This document shows, in pieces, positions 29,880-38,046 of a stretch of DNA of 50,922 nucleotides. This DNA is from Bacillus cereus group sp. RP43. GTDB taxonomy: Bacteria > Bacillota > Bacilli > Bacillales > Bacillaceae_G. The stretch lies in contig NZ_JARVHQ010000004.1 of NCBI RefSeq assembly GCF_040459645.1, positions 1-50,922 of the forward strand, read 5' to 3'. The notes under the pieces were generated by a model, which saw only the letters and a list, made by a program, of their open reading frames with translations, was not told where the DNA came from and searched no databases. The position numbers and the translations under genes are program-made. Every line of letters begins with the position of its first letter. Position 1 is the stretch's first letter.

Positions 29880-30853
29880 AGAGAGTGTAAGTTTATAGAT
29901 TGTCTTTGTCAATACAGTAGAGAGAAAACGGCGGTTAATTTTATAGAAAAACTAAACTAAAGCGTTATTGTAATCTGAAAACGTCGACAAAATCCCGATA
30001 AAAAAGGGGACTAAATAGGGGGAATTTTGATAATGAAATCAACGGTATTCTTAATGTACAAGCTCTTTGAAAACCGCATAACGAAGAGGATTAGTACTCC
30101 TTAACGTATACCGCGGAAGGGCGGGCATGGGCGGTAAGAATCTCGCCGTAAGGGTGGTAAGATTCCCTTAAATGATTAAAACAAATCAAGACATATTCCA
30201 GTGTGGCGGGTGTGGGATAAACTCGCATTCGTCATGCTGTTTTACTTCTCATTGAGTGTATAAGCGTACCGCCTTTCGTTTGTAGGCTCATAGGCAGTAA
30301 AACCACACCTGTCATGTGGATTCTTGATTTCTATGTTAATACTAGATCGTTTTACCGATGGGATATGATGGTTCGTTCGATTGAATGAACTGCATGTTAC
30401 AAAGAAGTAAAGTCTTATCTATTACATTAGTAATTACTCACGATTTTTATTAATGTAACGTAAGCTAGGTTCTTCTTAAACGATTAAACGAGCAGAGAGC
30501 TTCCGCTCTTTGTTTGAGCCAATACAGCTGAACATTCCCCTCAGTCTTATGTGTTGGTTCAAACAAGGCGTAGGAAGAAACATATGCGTCTGGATATAAT
30601 CACATTGTGCAAACGTAAATGGTGAAAATGACATTAAGTAGCCGACTCCACGGAGTATAAACGAGAAGATTCTTATTCTTCTCCTAGTCACCGAACGTAA
30701 AGCGCGTAGCTAATAAGAGCTAAAAAATTACATGATGCGGTGGCTTGGAGAAGGTTGAGAGTGCTCAGCCTTAATCTAAGAGATACTTATTGCCATTTGT
30801 TATCTCTCTTCCCCCTTTAGGAGCTGTCACTTAGGTGGCGGCTTTTTGTTTTG
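29880..30853 (+). ncRNA. Large structured RNA, GOLLD/ROOL-like
   Basis: About 0.9 kb carries no plausible gene and ends in a terminator. Strong helices are present. 30508-30526 pairs with 30550-30568 (about 19 bp). AAGGTTGAG-AGTG-CTCAGCCTT is at 30751-30772 and AGAGATA/TATCTCT at 30779-30807. AGAGC-TTCC-GCTCT lies near 30495-30509, TAAGGG/CCCTTA near 30150-30175 and CCACA/TGTGG near 30302-30320. G-U pairs in the longest helices fit the plus strand only. Size, complexity, and position between the early and late genes fit GOLLD (or ROOL) RNAs of phages. The 5' end is not fixed. Confidence 0.7.
30822..30853 (+). terminator. Terminator of the large RNA
   Basis: AGCTGTCAC-TTAG-GTGGCGGCT forms nine pairs (two G-U on the plus strand) and is followed by TTTTTGTTTTG. 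Confidence 0.8.
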
Positions 30854-30909
30854 TAGGGTATTCTTCTTTTTTTGTCGAATAAGGCTGTATGACAAAGGAG
30901 GATGGCGCC

Positions 30910-31194
30910 ATGAGTTTTGAGGATAAAAAAGAAGTTATTTCGTTCACTTCAAGATTAGAAAACTACTACTTGAGAATTAGCGCTGAAGTACCGGAGTTTC
31001 GAGCTCACTTCAAACCCACCATATGGAATTGGGAAGTGAAAATAGCTATAGATTCCAATGATATTTATTATGGGTCTGCAGTTGAAATGAAACGTGGTGT
31101 AACAATTCCGTGGAGAAAACTAAAAGAACATGAATATACAGAAGAGATGAAACAATTATGTTTAAAGCATTCAAAGAGCGGTCGTCTAAATTAA
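30910..31194 (+). CDS. Hypothetical protein, 94 residues
   Basis: It starts at the ATG after AAAGGAGG, not at the earlier ATG. 'TIWNWEVKIAIDSNDIYYGS' and 'GVTIPWRKLKEHEYTEEMKQ' suggest a small alpha/beta protein. First gene after the large RNA. Not recognised. Confidence 0.7.
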   Translation: MSFEDKKEVISFTSRLENYYLRISAEVPEFRAHFKPTIWNWEVKIAIDSNDIYYGSAVEMKRGVTIPWRKLKEHEYTEEMKQLCLKHSKSGRLN

Positions 31195-31202
31195 TACAAT
31201 GA

Positions 31203-31228
31203 AAGCATCCATAACGGGTGCTTTTTTC
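31203..31228 (+). terminator. Terminator
   Basis: AAGCATCC/GGGTGCTT followed by TTTTTCTT. Confidence 0.75.
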
Positions 31229-31276
31229 TTTGTTATATAGAAATTACATAATAATCGCAGAGGGGGCAGTTATATT

Positions 31277-31474
31277 ATGTTGTGGTTAGGATGTCTTATA
31301 GGTTACTTAATAGGGACACTATTTACCTTTGCTCTGATTTGTTTTACATACAAGGTAGGAGAGATGAACAAAGCAGAGAAGCAGTGGTATGAGATTAATT
31401 CTATTGAGGAATCAGTAAAGAAGGAAATGGAACAGTTAAAAGCTATAAAAAACGATGAATTGAATTGCAGATAA
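31277..31474 (+). CDS. Small membrane-anchored coiled-coil protein
   Basis: This 65-residue protein has an N-terminal membrane helix (2-25, LWLGCLIGYLIGTLFTFALI) and a charged coil (30-60). The layout is reminiscent of spanin-like or DUF3789-type phage proteins. GAGGGGGCAG precedes the start. Function unknown. Confidence 0.65.
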   Translation: MLWLGCLIGYLIGTLFTFALICFTYKVGEMNKAEKQWYEINSIEESVKKEMEQLKAIKNDELNCR

Positions 31475-31575
31475 GGTGATTATTGTTAGGACTTCCTATC
31501 ACACTGTGTGCTGCTTTTTATATTTTTGGTTAACAAAACAAACGAACTCAATGAGATAAAATAGAAATAGTTAAA

Positions 31576-31712
31576 TGTCCTGTTTAGGTCTACCCTACGC
31601 GGACATAAAAGAGTAAACGAATTTATCGTATTTCTTAACGTCCTGTTTACATGTACGGAAAATAAATGGTATTATGTACTTAGATTTAATTTCCGAACAC
31701 GTTAACGGACAA
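31576..31712. promoter_or_regulatory. res-like site cluster and promoter of the resolvase
   Basis: Three inverted pairs of a TGTCC-type half-site are present. Site 1 is 31576-31605 (TGTCC ... GGACA, 30 bp). Site 2 is 31639-31660 (CGTCCTGTTTA...TACGGAA). Site 3 is 31690-31712 (TTTCCGAACAC...AACGGACAA). The promoter TTTACA-N18-TATTAT (31646-31675) overlaps site 2. Resolvases of the Tn3/beta type use two or three such subsites next to their gene and repress themselves. Confidence 0.6.
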
Positions 31713-31725
31713 AGGGGAAGATATT

Positions 31726-32310
31726 ATGATAATTGGTTATGCTCGTGTTTCTACACAAGAACAAAATTTAGCTAGACAATTGAAACAGCTAAATGATTAT
31801 GGATGTGATCATGTGTATGAAGAGAAAACAAGTGGAGCAACAACAAACAGAGAAGAACTACAATTGATGCTCGATAGTTTAAAAGAAGGTGACACGATTG
31901 TTGTTACTGATTTAACTCGTATTAGCCGTAGTACAAAAGATTTATTTGAGCTAATCGAAGTGATTAAAAGTAAAGGTGCTTCGATTAAATCAATAAAAGA
32001 TACATGGCTTGATACTACGAGTGATAATCCATACAGTACTTTCCTGCTCACTGTAATGGCTGGTGTTAACCAGTTGGAAAGGGACTTACTCAAGATGCGC
32101 CAAAGAGAAGGAATAGACCTCGCTAAACAACGTGGCGTATATAAAGGAAGACCCAAGAAATACGGTGATAAAAACCCTAAAATGGAGCATGCTTTAGAAC
32201 TGCTTACTAATCGTGAAGACAATGGATACACAGTAAAGAAGATATGTGAAGTTACTGGTGTAAGTCGTACTGTTCTTTATGAAAGAGCAAAAGAAAAAGG
32301 GATTATGTAG
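31726..32310 (+). CDS. Serine recombinase (resolvase/invertase family)
   Basis: This 194-residue protein has nucleophile Ser9 in YARVSTQEQ, the catalytic region LTRISRSTKDL (about 65-75), ERDLLKMRQREG leading into the E helix, and a C-terminal HTH (VKKICEVTGVSRTVLYERA). It is short, of the resolvase/invertase type rather than a large phage integrase. With its upstream paired sites it most likely resolves multimers of the circular prophage. DNA inversion is the alternative, but no second site cluster was seen. Confidence 0.88.
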   Translation: MIIGYARVSTQEQNLARQLKQLNDYGCDHVYEEKTSGATTNREELQLMLDSLKEGDTIVVTDLTRISRSTKDLFELIEVIKSKGASIKSIKDTWLDTTSDNPYSTFLLTVMAGVNQLERDLLKMRQREGIDLAKQRGVYKGRPKKYGDKNPKMEHALELLTNREDNGYTVKKICEVTGVSRTVLYERAKEKGIM

Positions 32311-32323
32311 GAGGGGAAAAGGT

Positions 32324-32998
32324 ATGGGAGAATTAAATTTCATGAGTTTAGATGAGTTTAATATTGATATACACAAAAGTGACAGTGGTGTATATTTAAT
32401 AACTGATCATGACAATAAAATTGTTTATGTAGGAAAAGGTTTAAGTATAAAACATAGAGTTAACGCTCATTTTAAGGGGTATTCTAACATAAAGGAACAT
32501 TCTTATTTGTTTAATAAGGTGGCATACATTCTTGAAAAAAGCCTTTTGAAACGTTCTTTGTTAGAAATAACCTATATGATCGAATACAAAACAGTGCTAA
32601 ATAAAGAAGTTCAAGACGAATTTCCGGATTTATATACTACTTATATTAGAGAGAAAAGTAGAACCTATCATAATATTCCTTTTGTTAAAAATGAAGCTGA
32701 AGAGAAAAGGAAAAGGGAAGAAGTGAAAAAGAAAGAAGCTCTTAAAAATAAAGTGGTATCTATAATAGGAGATAAATCGTTATTTTATGATATTGTGTCA
32801 TTTTTAGATAACGGATATAACCCGCATATTCTATCTAGTGGTTTAAACATTGAATTAGAAATAATAAAATATATCCAAGAACACCGAGGTGATTACCGAA
32901 TACCGAAATCACACAAAAGAACAATAAAAGCTAACGATTTAATATACGGTGTTACAGGGAAAAGAAAAGTGAATAGTAGGTTAGATCATTTACTTTAA
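32324..32998 (+). CDS. GIY-YIG-domain protein
   Basis: This 224-residue protein starts at the ATG after AGGAGGGG. Residues 21-95 carry the GIY-YIG pattern: GVYLI (22-26), VYVGKG (34-39), then a His-rich helix with Arg (KHRVNAHF). The C-terminal part is charged and helical, with 'HKRTIKANDLIYGVTGKRKV' possibly binding DNA. It may be a homing or repair nuclease, or degrade competitor DNA. It directly follows the resolvase gene. Confidence 0.75.
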   Translation: MGELNFMSLDEFNIDIHKSDSGVYLITDHDNKIVYVGKGLSIKHRVNAHFKGYSNIKEHSYLFNKVAYILEKSLLKRSLLEITYMIEYKTVLNKEVQDEFPDLYTTYIREKSRTYHNIPFVKNEAEEKRKREEVKKKEALKNKVVSIIGDKSLFYDIVSFLDNGYNPHILSSGLNIELEIIKYIQEHRGDYRIPKSHKRTIKANDLIYGVTGKRKVNSRLDHLL

Positions 32999-33021
32999 AG
33001 TAGCGAATCCGCTGCTTTTTT
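32997..33021 (+). terminator. Terminator
   Basis: AGTAGCG-AATC-CGCTGCTT followed by a run of Ts, just after the GIY-YIG gene. Confidence 0.75.
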
Positions 33022-33047
33022 ATTTTATATGAAGAGGAGTGATGAGA

Positions 33048-33371
33048 ATGAGTGCTGCTGTTTGTCATGTGAAATTTAAAGATAATACAGTTCTATATGC
33101 TTTATACAGTGGTAATTCAGATATTGTCCGACCTCAATTGCACCAAGGCAGAAATGACGTGTCTTACGACTCTGCATGGATTAAATGTGAATGCGGAAAT
33201 GATGAGTCTGTTAGATTGTATACTGAATACGGTTCTGGATTCAGTTGGGATGGCAGAGCATGTAAAAAGTGTATGACCATTTCTGACGGTGTAGATCCGT
33301 ACGGACAGGATGATGATTTTAAATCTGCTTCAGAACGTATTAACAGGAATATAAGGTATGGAGAATGGTAG
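33048..33371 (+). CDS. Hypothetical protein with four-Cys zinc site
   Basis: This 107-residue protein starts at the ATG after GAGGAG. C46, C48 (KCECG) and C71, C74 (CKKC) likely form a zinc ribbon within a beta-rich domain. Not recognised. A terminator (GTAGC-CTAACA-GCTGC-T6, 33368-33390) follows, so it is a single-gene unit before the packaging genes. Confidence 0.7.
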   Translation: MSAAVCHVKFKDNTVLYALYSGNSDIVRPQLHQGRNDVSYDSAWIKCECGNDESVRLYTEYGSGFSWDGRACKKCMTISDGVDPYGQDDDFKSASERINRNIRYGEW

Positions 33372-33392
33372 CCTAACAGCTGCTTTTTTATT
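33368..33392 (+). terminator. Terminator before the late operon
   Basis: GTAGC/GCTGC stem and six Ts. Confidence 0.65.
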
Positions 33393-33466
33393 TTATAAAG
33401 GGATTACCATGAGGAGGAGTTAGACAAATTACTTCCTATTATATAGAAGGTGGTGGGTGATGTGAC

Positions 33467-34264
33467 GTGAAACAAAAACACGAGTTAGCTCAAGAAGATT
33501 ACATGCAAGGTATGAAGTATAAGGAACTGGCTGAGAAATACGAGGTCAGTGTGAATACAATTAAGTCCTGGAGAAAAAGGCATGGTTGGAATCGAAAAGG
33601 GGTGCACCCAAACGATGAAAAAGGATGCACCCAAACCAAGAAAACAGGTGCACCCATTGGTAATAAGAATGCGGTTGGTAATCCGGGTAATAAGAATCCT
33701 AAGTATGGTAATAAGCATGCTGTTGGTCATGGTCCACCGAAAGGAAATGACAATGCAACTACTCATGGGTTATTCAAAAAGATAATTCCTAATGATGATC
33801 CACATGCAATGGAGTTGCTTGATGAAATACAAAATCATACTGAAGTAGATATGTTGTTTAATTCTATTCAGTTGCAGTACTTCAATATCCTTAACTCACA
33901 ACGCATCATGCATGTTCGAGATAAGGATGATATGTCTAAAGAGGTTATCAGTGAGTCTGAAGCTGGAGAAGCGTATATGGTTCAGTTTGCATGGGATAAA
34001 CAAGCTAATTTGCTTACTGCTTATTCACGAGCGATGACATCGTTATCCGCTATGATTGAGCGCTTTGATAAATTGGCTAATAAAGACGATGAGAGACGAT
34101 TGAAGTTAGATCAGATGCAAGCTAACATTGAAAAAACTAAGGCCGACACAGCTCGTATTAAGGGCGAAGATGGTGAAGAATACGAGGATGATGGTTTCAA
34201 AGAAGCGTTAGAAGGTAAGGTAGAGGAAGCGTGGGATGATTATGACGACGATTCTGAAGCGTAA
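33467..34264 (+). CDS. terS: Terminase small subunit (PBSX XtmA/YqaS type)
   Basis: This 265-residue protein with a GTG start has an N-terminal HTH (18-40, KELAEKYEVSVNTIKSWRKR), a Gly/Asn/Lys-rich linker (GNKNAVGNPGNKNPKYGN), a helical oligomerisation core and an acidic C-terminus. It recognises viral DNA and regulates cutting by the large subunit. Regular repeats in the linker coding region may be the packaging site. Confidence 0.87.
   Translation: MKQKHELAQEDYMQGMKYKELAEKYEVSVNTIKSWRKRHGWNRKGVHPNDEKGCTQTKKTGAPIGNKNAVGNPGNKNPKYGNKHAVGHGPPKGNDNATTHGLFKKIIPNDDPHAMELLDEIQNHTEVDMLFNSIQLQYFNILNSQRIMHVRDKDDMSKEVISESEAGEAYMVQFAWDKQANLLTAYSRAMTSLSAMIERFDKLANKDDERRLKLDQMQANIEKTKADTARIKGEDGEEYEDDGFKEALEGKVEEAWDDYDDDSEA
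33601..33720. repeat. Candidate pac site inside terS
   Basis: G(G)(A/T)TGCACCCA occurs at 33601, 33624 and 33647, spaced exactly 23 bp apart. GGTAATAAG then recurs at 33659, 33686 and 33707. Several headful phages have their pac site inside the small-terminase gene. Confidence 0.5.
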
Positions 34265-35552
34265 AAAGAAACCCGCTCCATTCAAATTTAAACCATTCTC
34301 CAAGAAGCAACGTAAGGTATTAACTTGGTGGAAGCCTAACAGTCCCGTTAAAGATTATGACGGGATTATTTGTGATGGTTCCATTCGTGCAGGTAAGACA
34401 GTATCAATGGCTCTTTCCTACGTTATGTGGGCAATGGAATCATTCGAGGGCGAGAACTTCGGTATGTGTGGTAAGACAATTGGTTCCCACCGCCGTAACG
34501 TTATAACGCCACTCAAGAAGATGCTGAAGTCTCGTGGTTATAAGGTTAAGGACCATCGAAGCGAGAATATGCTTTCTATTACTAAAGATGGAGTAACGAA
34601 TTTCTTCTATATATTTGGTGGTAAGGATGAAAGTTCTCAGGATTTGATTCAGGGTATTACTCTTGCCGGCTGTTTCTTTGATGAAGTAGCGCTGATGGTT
34701 CGTAGTTTCGTAGATCAGGCGACAGGTCGTTGTTCTGTAGAAGGGTCAAAAATATGGTTTAACTGTAACCCAGCAGGACCTTATCATTGGTTCAAATTAG
34801 AATGGCTGGATAAGCGCAAGGAAAAGAATTTATTGCATGTCCGCTTTACTATGGACGATAACTTGTCCCTTTCTGTGAAGACAAAGAAACGGTATTACAA
34901 ACTATATAGCGGTGTCTTCTTCAAACGGTACATTTTAGGATTGTGGGCAGCTGCTTCTGGTCTCGTGTTCGATATGTTCAAAGAAGAAGTACACAAGGTA
35001 GATTCTATTGAACGTAATTACATCGAGTATTATGTGTCCTGTGACTACGGTACACAGAACGCTATGGCGTATGGACTATGGGGCAAATGTATCGAAGGAG
35101 ACAAGGACGTTTGGTACAAAATCAAGGAGTACCATTATAGCGGCCGTGATACAGAGAAGCAGAAAACAGATCAGGAATACTATGAAGACTATGAGGAATT
35201 CGTTGGTGATTTGCCAATTAAGGGAACTGTAATTGATCCCTCTGCTGCTTCATTTATTGCTGTATTGATGCGTAATAAGAGGAAAGTATATAAGGCTCGT
35301 AACAACGTGAAAGAGGGAATCGGAAACGTCGGTATAGCGCTTAATACAGGTAGAGCATTCTTTAATGATTGCTGTGTTGAAACATTTAAGGAGTTCGCTT
35401 CTTATATATGGGATAAAAAAGCGATTCAACGTGGTGAAGATAAACCTCTAAAAGAGAATGACCATCACATGGATGAGACGAGATACTTCATTAACACGAT
35501 TATATTTGGATTACGTAAAAAGAAGAAAAGGAAAAGAGGTGAAGCAGCTTGA
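34236..35552 (+). CDS. terL: Terminase large subunit (PBSX family)
   Basis: This 438-residue protein has a packaging ATPase with Walker A GSIRAGKT (48-55) and Walker B CFFDEVAL. Its RNase H-fold nuclease has acidic residues in SCDYGTQN, VIDPSA and HHMDETRYF. It cuts concatemers and pumps DNA into the prohead. It overlaps terS by 29 bases, and GAGGAAG precedes the start. Confidence 0.95.
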   Translation: MIMTTILKRKKKPAPFKFKPFSKKQRKVLTWWKPNSPVKDYDGIICDGSIRAGKTVSMALSYVMWAMESFEGENFGMCGKTIGSHRRNVITPLKKMLKSRGYKVKDHRSENMLSITKDGVTNFFYIFGGKDESSQDLIQGITLAGCFFDEVALMVRSFVDQATGRCSVEGSKIWFNCNPAGPYHWFKLEWLDKRKEKNLLHVRFTMDDNLSLSVKTKKRYYKLYSGVFFKRYILGLWAAASGLVFDMFKEEVHKVDSIERNYIEYYVSCDYGTQNAMAYGLWGKCIEGDKDVWYKIKEYHYSGRDTEKQKTDQEYYEDYEEFVGDLPIKGTVIDPSAASFIAVLMRNKRKVYKARNNVKEGIGNVGIALNTGRAFFNDCCVETFKEFASYIWDKKAIQRGEDKPLKENDHHMDETRYFINTIIFGLRKKKKRKRGEAA

Positions 35553-37087
35553 GTAGAAAAGTAACGGCACGTGTAATTAAATCGAATGCGCCCAGCGGAC
35601 AAGTTATCTCACGGCAAAAAGAGGTTGAAGATGAACAATTCAATGTTAATGGAATAATAGAACCACCTTATGACATTTCTGCATTACTGGTATTAAGTAA
35701 GGAAGAAAGCACGATTGTCCCTCAATGTATTGATGCATATAAACGTAATATTGCTGGATTCGGTCACGAATTACAGTATAAGCAACCAGACGTTGAAGAA
35801 ACACCAGATATGAAAATAGAGTGGGGAATTGTTGATAAGGAAATTATTCCTACATTGTCAATAGAAAAGCCATTTAAAGAAGTCTGGGAGCAGTTAATTG
35901 AGGACAGAGAATCTACTGGTAATGGATATATCGAAATCATTAGGAATGGCGAAGGAAAACCTTGTGAAATCGTAAATATGTTACCGCAGTATATGCGATT
36001 GACTAAACGTGATGAGAATTTGCAAGAAGTGAAATACATCATTAACGGAAAAGAAATTAAAAGGAAAAAGAGATTCCGCAGATTTGTTCAAAAAGTAGGA
36101 GTAGAAGTTACTTATTTCAAGGAATTCAATGATCCTAGATTTCTTAACAAAAATACGGGAGAGTTTTCTACTAATAGTTGGGGACCTAACTTAGACGCCA
36201 CAGAAGTTCACCATGTAAAAATAGGTAATGGTCCTTATGGAACCCCTCGTTGGCTACCACACTGTATACATGTGGTAGGTTCTAGAAAAGCAGAAGAGTT
36301 AAACCTACGTTATTTTAAGCAAGGAAAGCATATGCCAATGGCTATCTTGATAAAGAACGGTATTCTTTCTGAAGACAGTGAAGCTCAACTTACAGAATAC
36401 GTTTCGAATGTAGAGGGTGAGGGCAATCAACATAAATATCTATTGTTACAAGTGGAAAGTGCAGAAGAAGGACTTGTAGGAGATACACCACCACAAGTCG
36501 ATATTGAGCTTAAATCTTTAGCAGAAACACTTCAAAACGATGCTCTATTCCTTGAATACGATGAGAAATCACGCCAAAAGGTGCAATCAGCATTCCGTTT
36601 GCCTGATGTATATGTAGGTTATATCCGTGACTTTAACAGAGCCACTGCTGAGTCTGTACGTGAGATTACAGAGGAGCAGGTATTTGAGCCGGAACGTAAT
36701 GGTATAGAATTCATTATTAATAATGTTTTGCTGCTCCCATATGATTTAAAACATGTTCGAGTAAATCTACGTAAATCCGAGATCAGTAACACTGAGGATT
36801 TGGTTAAAACCATTGAGGTACTTGCTGATAAGGGCGGATTAACATTCCAAGATGTTCGAAATATCGCTGGGAATATGCTTAACAAAGAGTTTACTGAATA
36901 TAACATTCCAGAAGCAGATCAACCAATTGCTTTAGTTTTAGAAAAACAACGTAAAGTGAGTGGTTGGGATAAAGGTTTGAGTGAGCAGTTACAGAAGTCT
37001 GCCGGTGCTAATTCAAATGAGGACTTAGTCAATGTAATGAAAGACCTACGTGACTTACTGGAGTCGATGCAAGATGCAGAAGATTGA
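35549..37087 (+). CDS. Portal protein (PBSX/XkdE type)
   Basis: This 512-residue protein with a TTG start overlaps the terL stop. Recognisable regions are 'IEPPYDISALLVLSKEESTI', 'TGNGYIEIIRNGEGKP' and 'YLLLQVESAEEG'. The portal ring is the DNA channel at the capsid vertex and binds terminase. Order and size match the family. Confidence 0.9.
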   Translation: MSRKVTARVIKSNAPSGQVISRQKEVEDEQFNVNGIIEPPYDISALLVLSKEESTIVPQCIDAYKRNIAGFGHELQYKQPDVEETPDMKIEWGIVDKEIIPTLSIEKPFKEVWEQLIEDRESTGNGYIEIIRNGEGKPCEIVNMLPQYMRLTKRDENLQEVKYIINGKEIKRKKRFRRFVQKVGVEVTYFKEFNDPRFLNKNTGEFSTNSWGPNLDATEVHHVKIGNGPYGTPRWLPHCIHVVGSRKAEELNLRYFKQGKHMPMAILIKNGILSEDSEAQLTEYVSNVEGEGNQHKYLLLQVESAEEGLVGDTPPQVDIELKSLAETLQNDALFLEYDEKSRQKVQSAFRLPDVYVGYIRDFNRATAESVREITEEQVFEPERNGIEFIINNVLLLPYDLKHVRVNLRKSEISNTEDLVKTIEVLADKGGLTFQDVRNIAGNMLNKEFTEYNIPEADQPIALVLEKQRKVSGWDKGLSEQLQKSAGANSNEDLVNVMKDLRDLLESMQDAED

Positions 37088-37997
37088 TAAGCTGCTAACT
37101 TCATTAAATGAGTGGATTGAAAAGGCTGATACTGAAGATTTCACTACCTCATTACCTGCTGATTTAGAAGTGTTGGATATGCTACCAGGATACATTGAAG
37201 ATTTCGAGAAGGAAATTGCTAAATTACTTAGGAAGCAGCGCAAGTACTTTGTGGATGGGATTAAGAACTATACGAAAAAGGATGCAGTAGAAAAGGGTAT
37301 CAAGATAAAGGATATCATCGATTTCGTTACTGGCAGCCTATTCGGAGCAGATACCTTTGCGAAAAGCTTAAGTAAAGCAGCAAGGAAGTTTCTTGATTAC
37401 ACAATGAAGGACATGACGAAAGCTTTCATGGATGCAATTGACCCGGATATCCAGTTTAATATCTTCTCAAAACGCACTACAAAGTGGATTGATAGTTGGT
37501 CTGATGAATTAGGTAAGATCATGAAAATTAACTCTCACAAAGCAGTAGAGCGTATTTTAAACGAGGGATTGGAGAAAGGGAAAGGCATTAAGGAGATTGC
37601 GAGAGAACTTGCGAAACTTCCGGAATTCGACCGTAAAAGAGCGAGGACTACAGCACAGACAGAAGTACTCGCAGCATGCTCTGCTTCCCAATTTGAATCA
37701 TACAGACAATCTCCTGCTGTTACAGGTAAGAAGTGGCGTCACAGTGGAGCAAAGAACAACCAACCTCGTGATAATCATGTTGAGTATAGTGGTACAACAA
37801 TTCCTGTAGAAGAGGAATTTGAATTACCTGGATCCGGTGAACGTTGCATGTTTCCTCGTGATAGTTCGTTATCTGCTAAGGAAAGAGTACGTTGCAAATG
37901 TGTCATGTCTCCTGCTGTAGATAACAACATATTAGGAATTTCTGAAGAAGAGAAGCAGAAGATTAGGGAAGAAACTTTGAAGGAGTTGAGTAAGTGA
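37074..37997 (+). CDS. SPP1 gp7-like minor head protein (Mu F type)
   Basis: This 307-residue protein overlaps the portal gene by 14 bases. The Phage_Mu_F domain occupies the C-terminal third (RARTTAQTEVLAACSASQFE, KKWRHSGAKNNQPRDNHVEY, RCKCVM). Such proteins bind the portal and help DNA exit or head assembly. Confidence 0.87.
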   Translation: MQKIDKLLTSLNEWIEKADTEDFTTSLPADLEVLDMLPGYIEDFEKEIAKLLRKQRKYFVDGIKNYTKKDAVEKGIKIKDIIDFVTGSLFGADTFAKSLSKAARKFLDYTMKDMTKAFMDAIDPDIQFNIFSKRTTKWIDSWSDELGKIMKINSHKAVERILNEGLEKGKGIKEIARELAKLPEFDRKRARTTAQTEVLAACSASQFESYRQSPAVTGKKWRHSGAKNNQPRDNHVEYSGTTIPVEEEFELPGSGERCMFPRDSSLSAKERVRCKCVMSPAVDNNILGISEEEKQKIREETLKELSK

Positions 37998-38046
37998 TGA
38001 AAGTTACTCAAAATAAATCAGAACTTTATTGAAAGGAGGTGAATAA

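Noticed and set aside
30476..30691. Minus-strand 71-residue frame inside the large RNA
   Set aside because: It overlaps the longest RNA helices and has no ribosome site.
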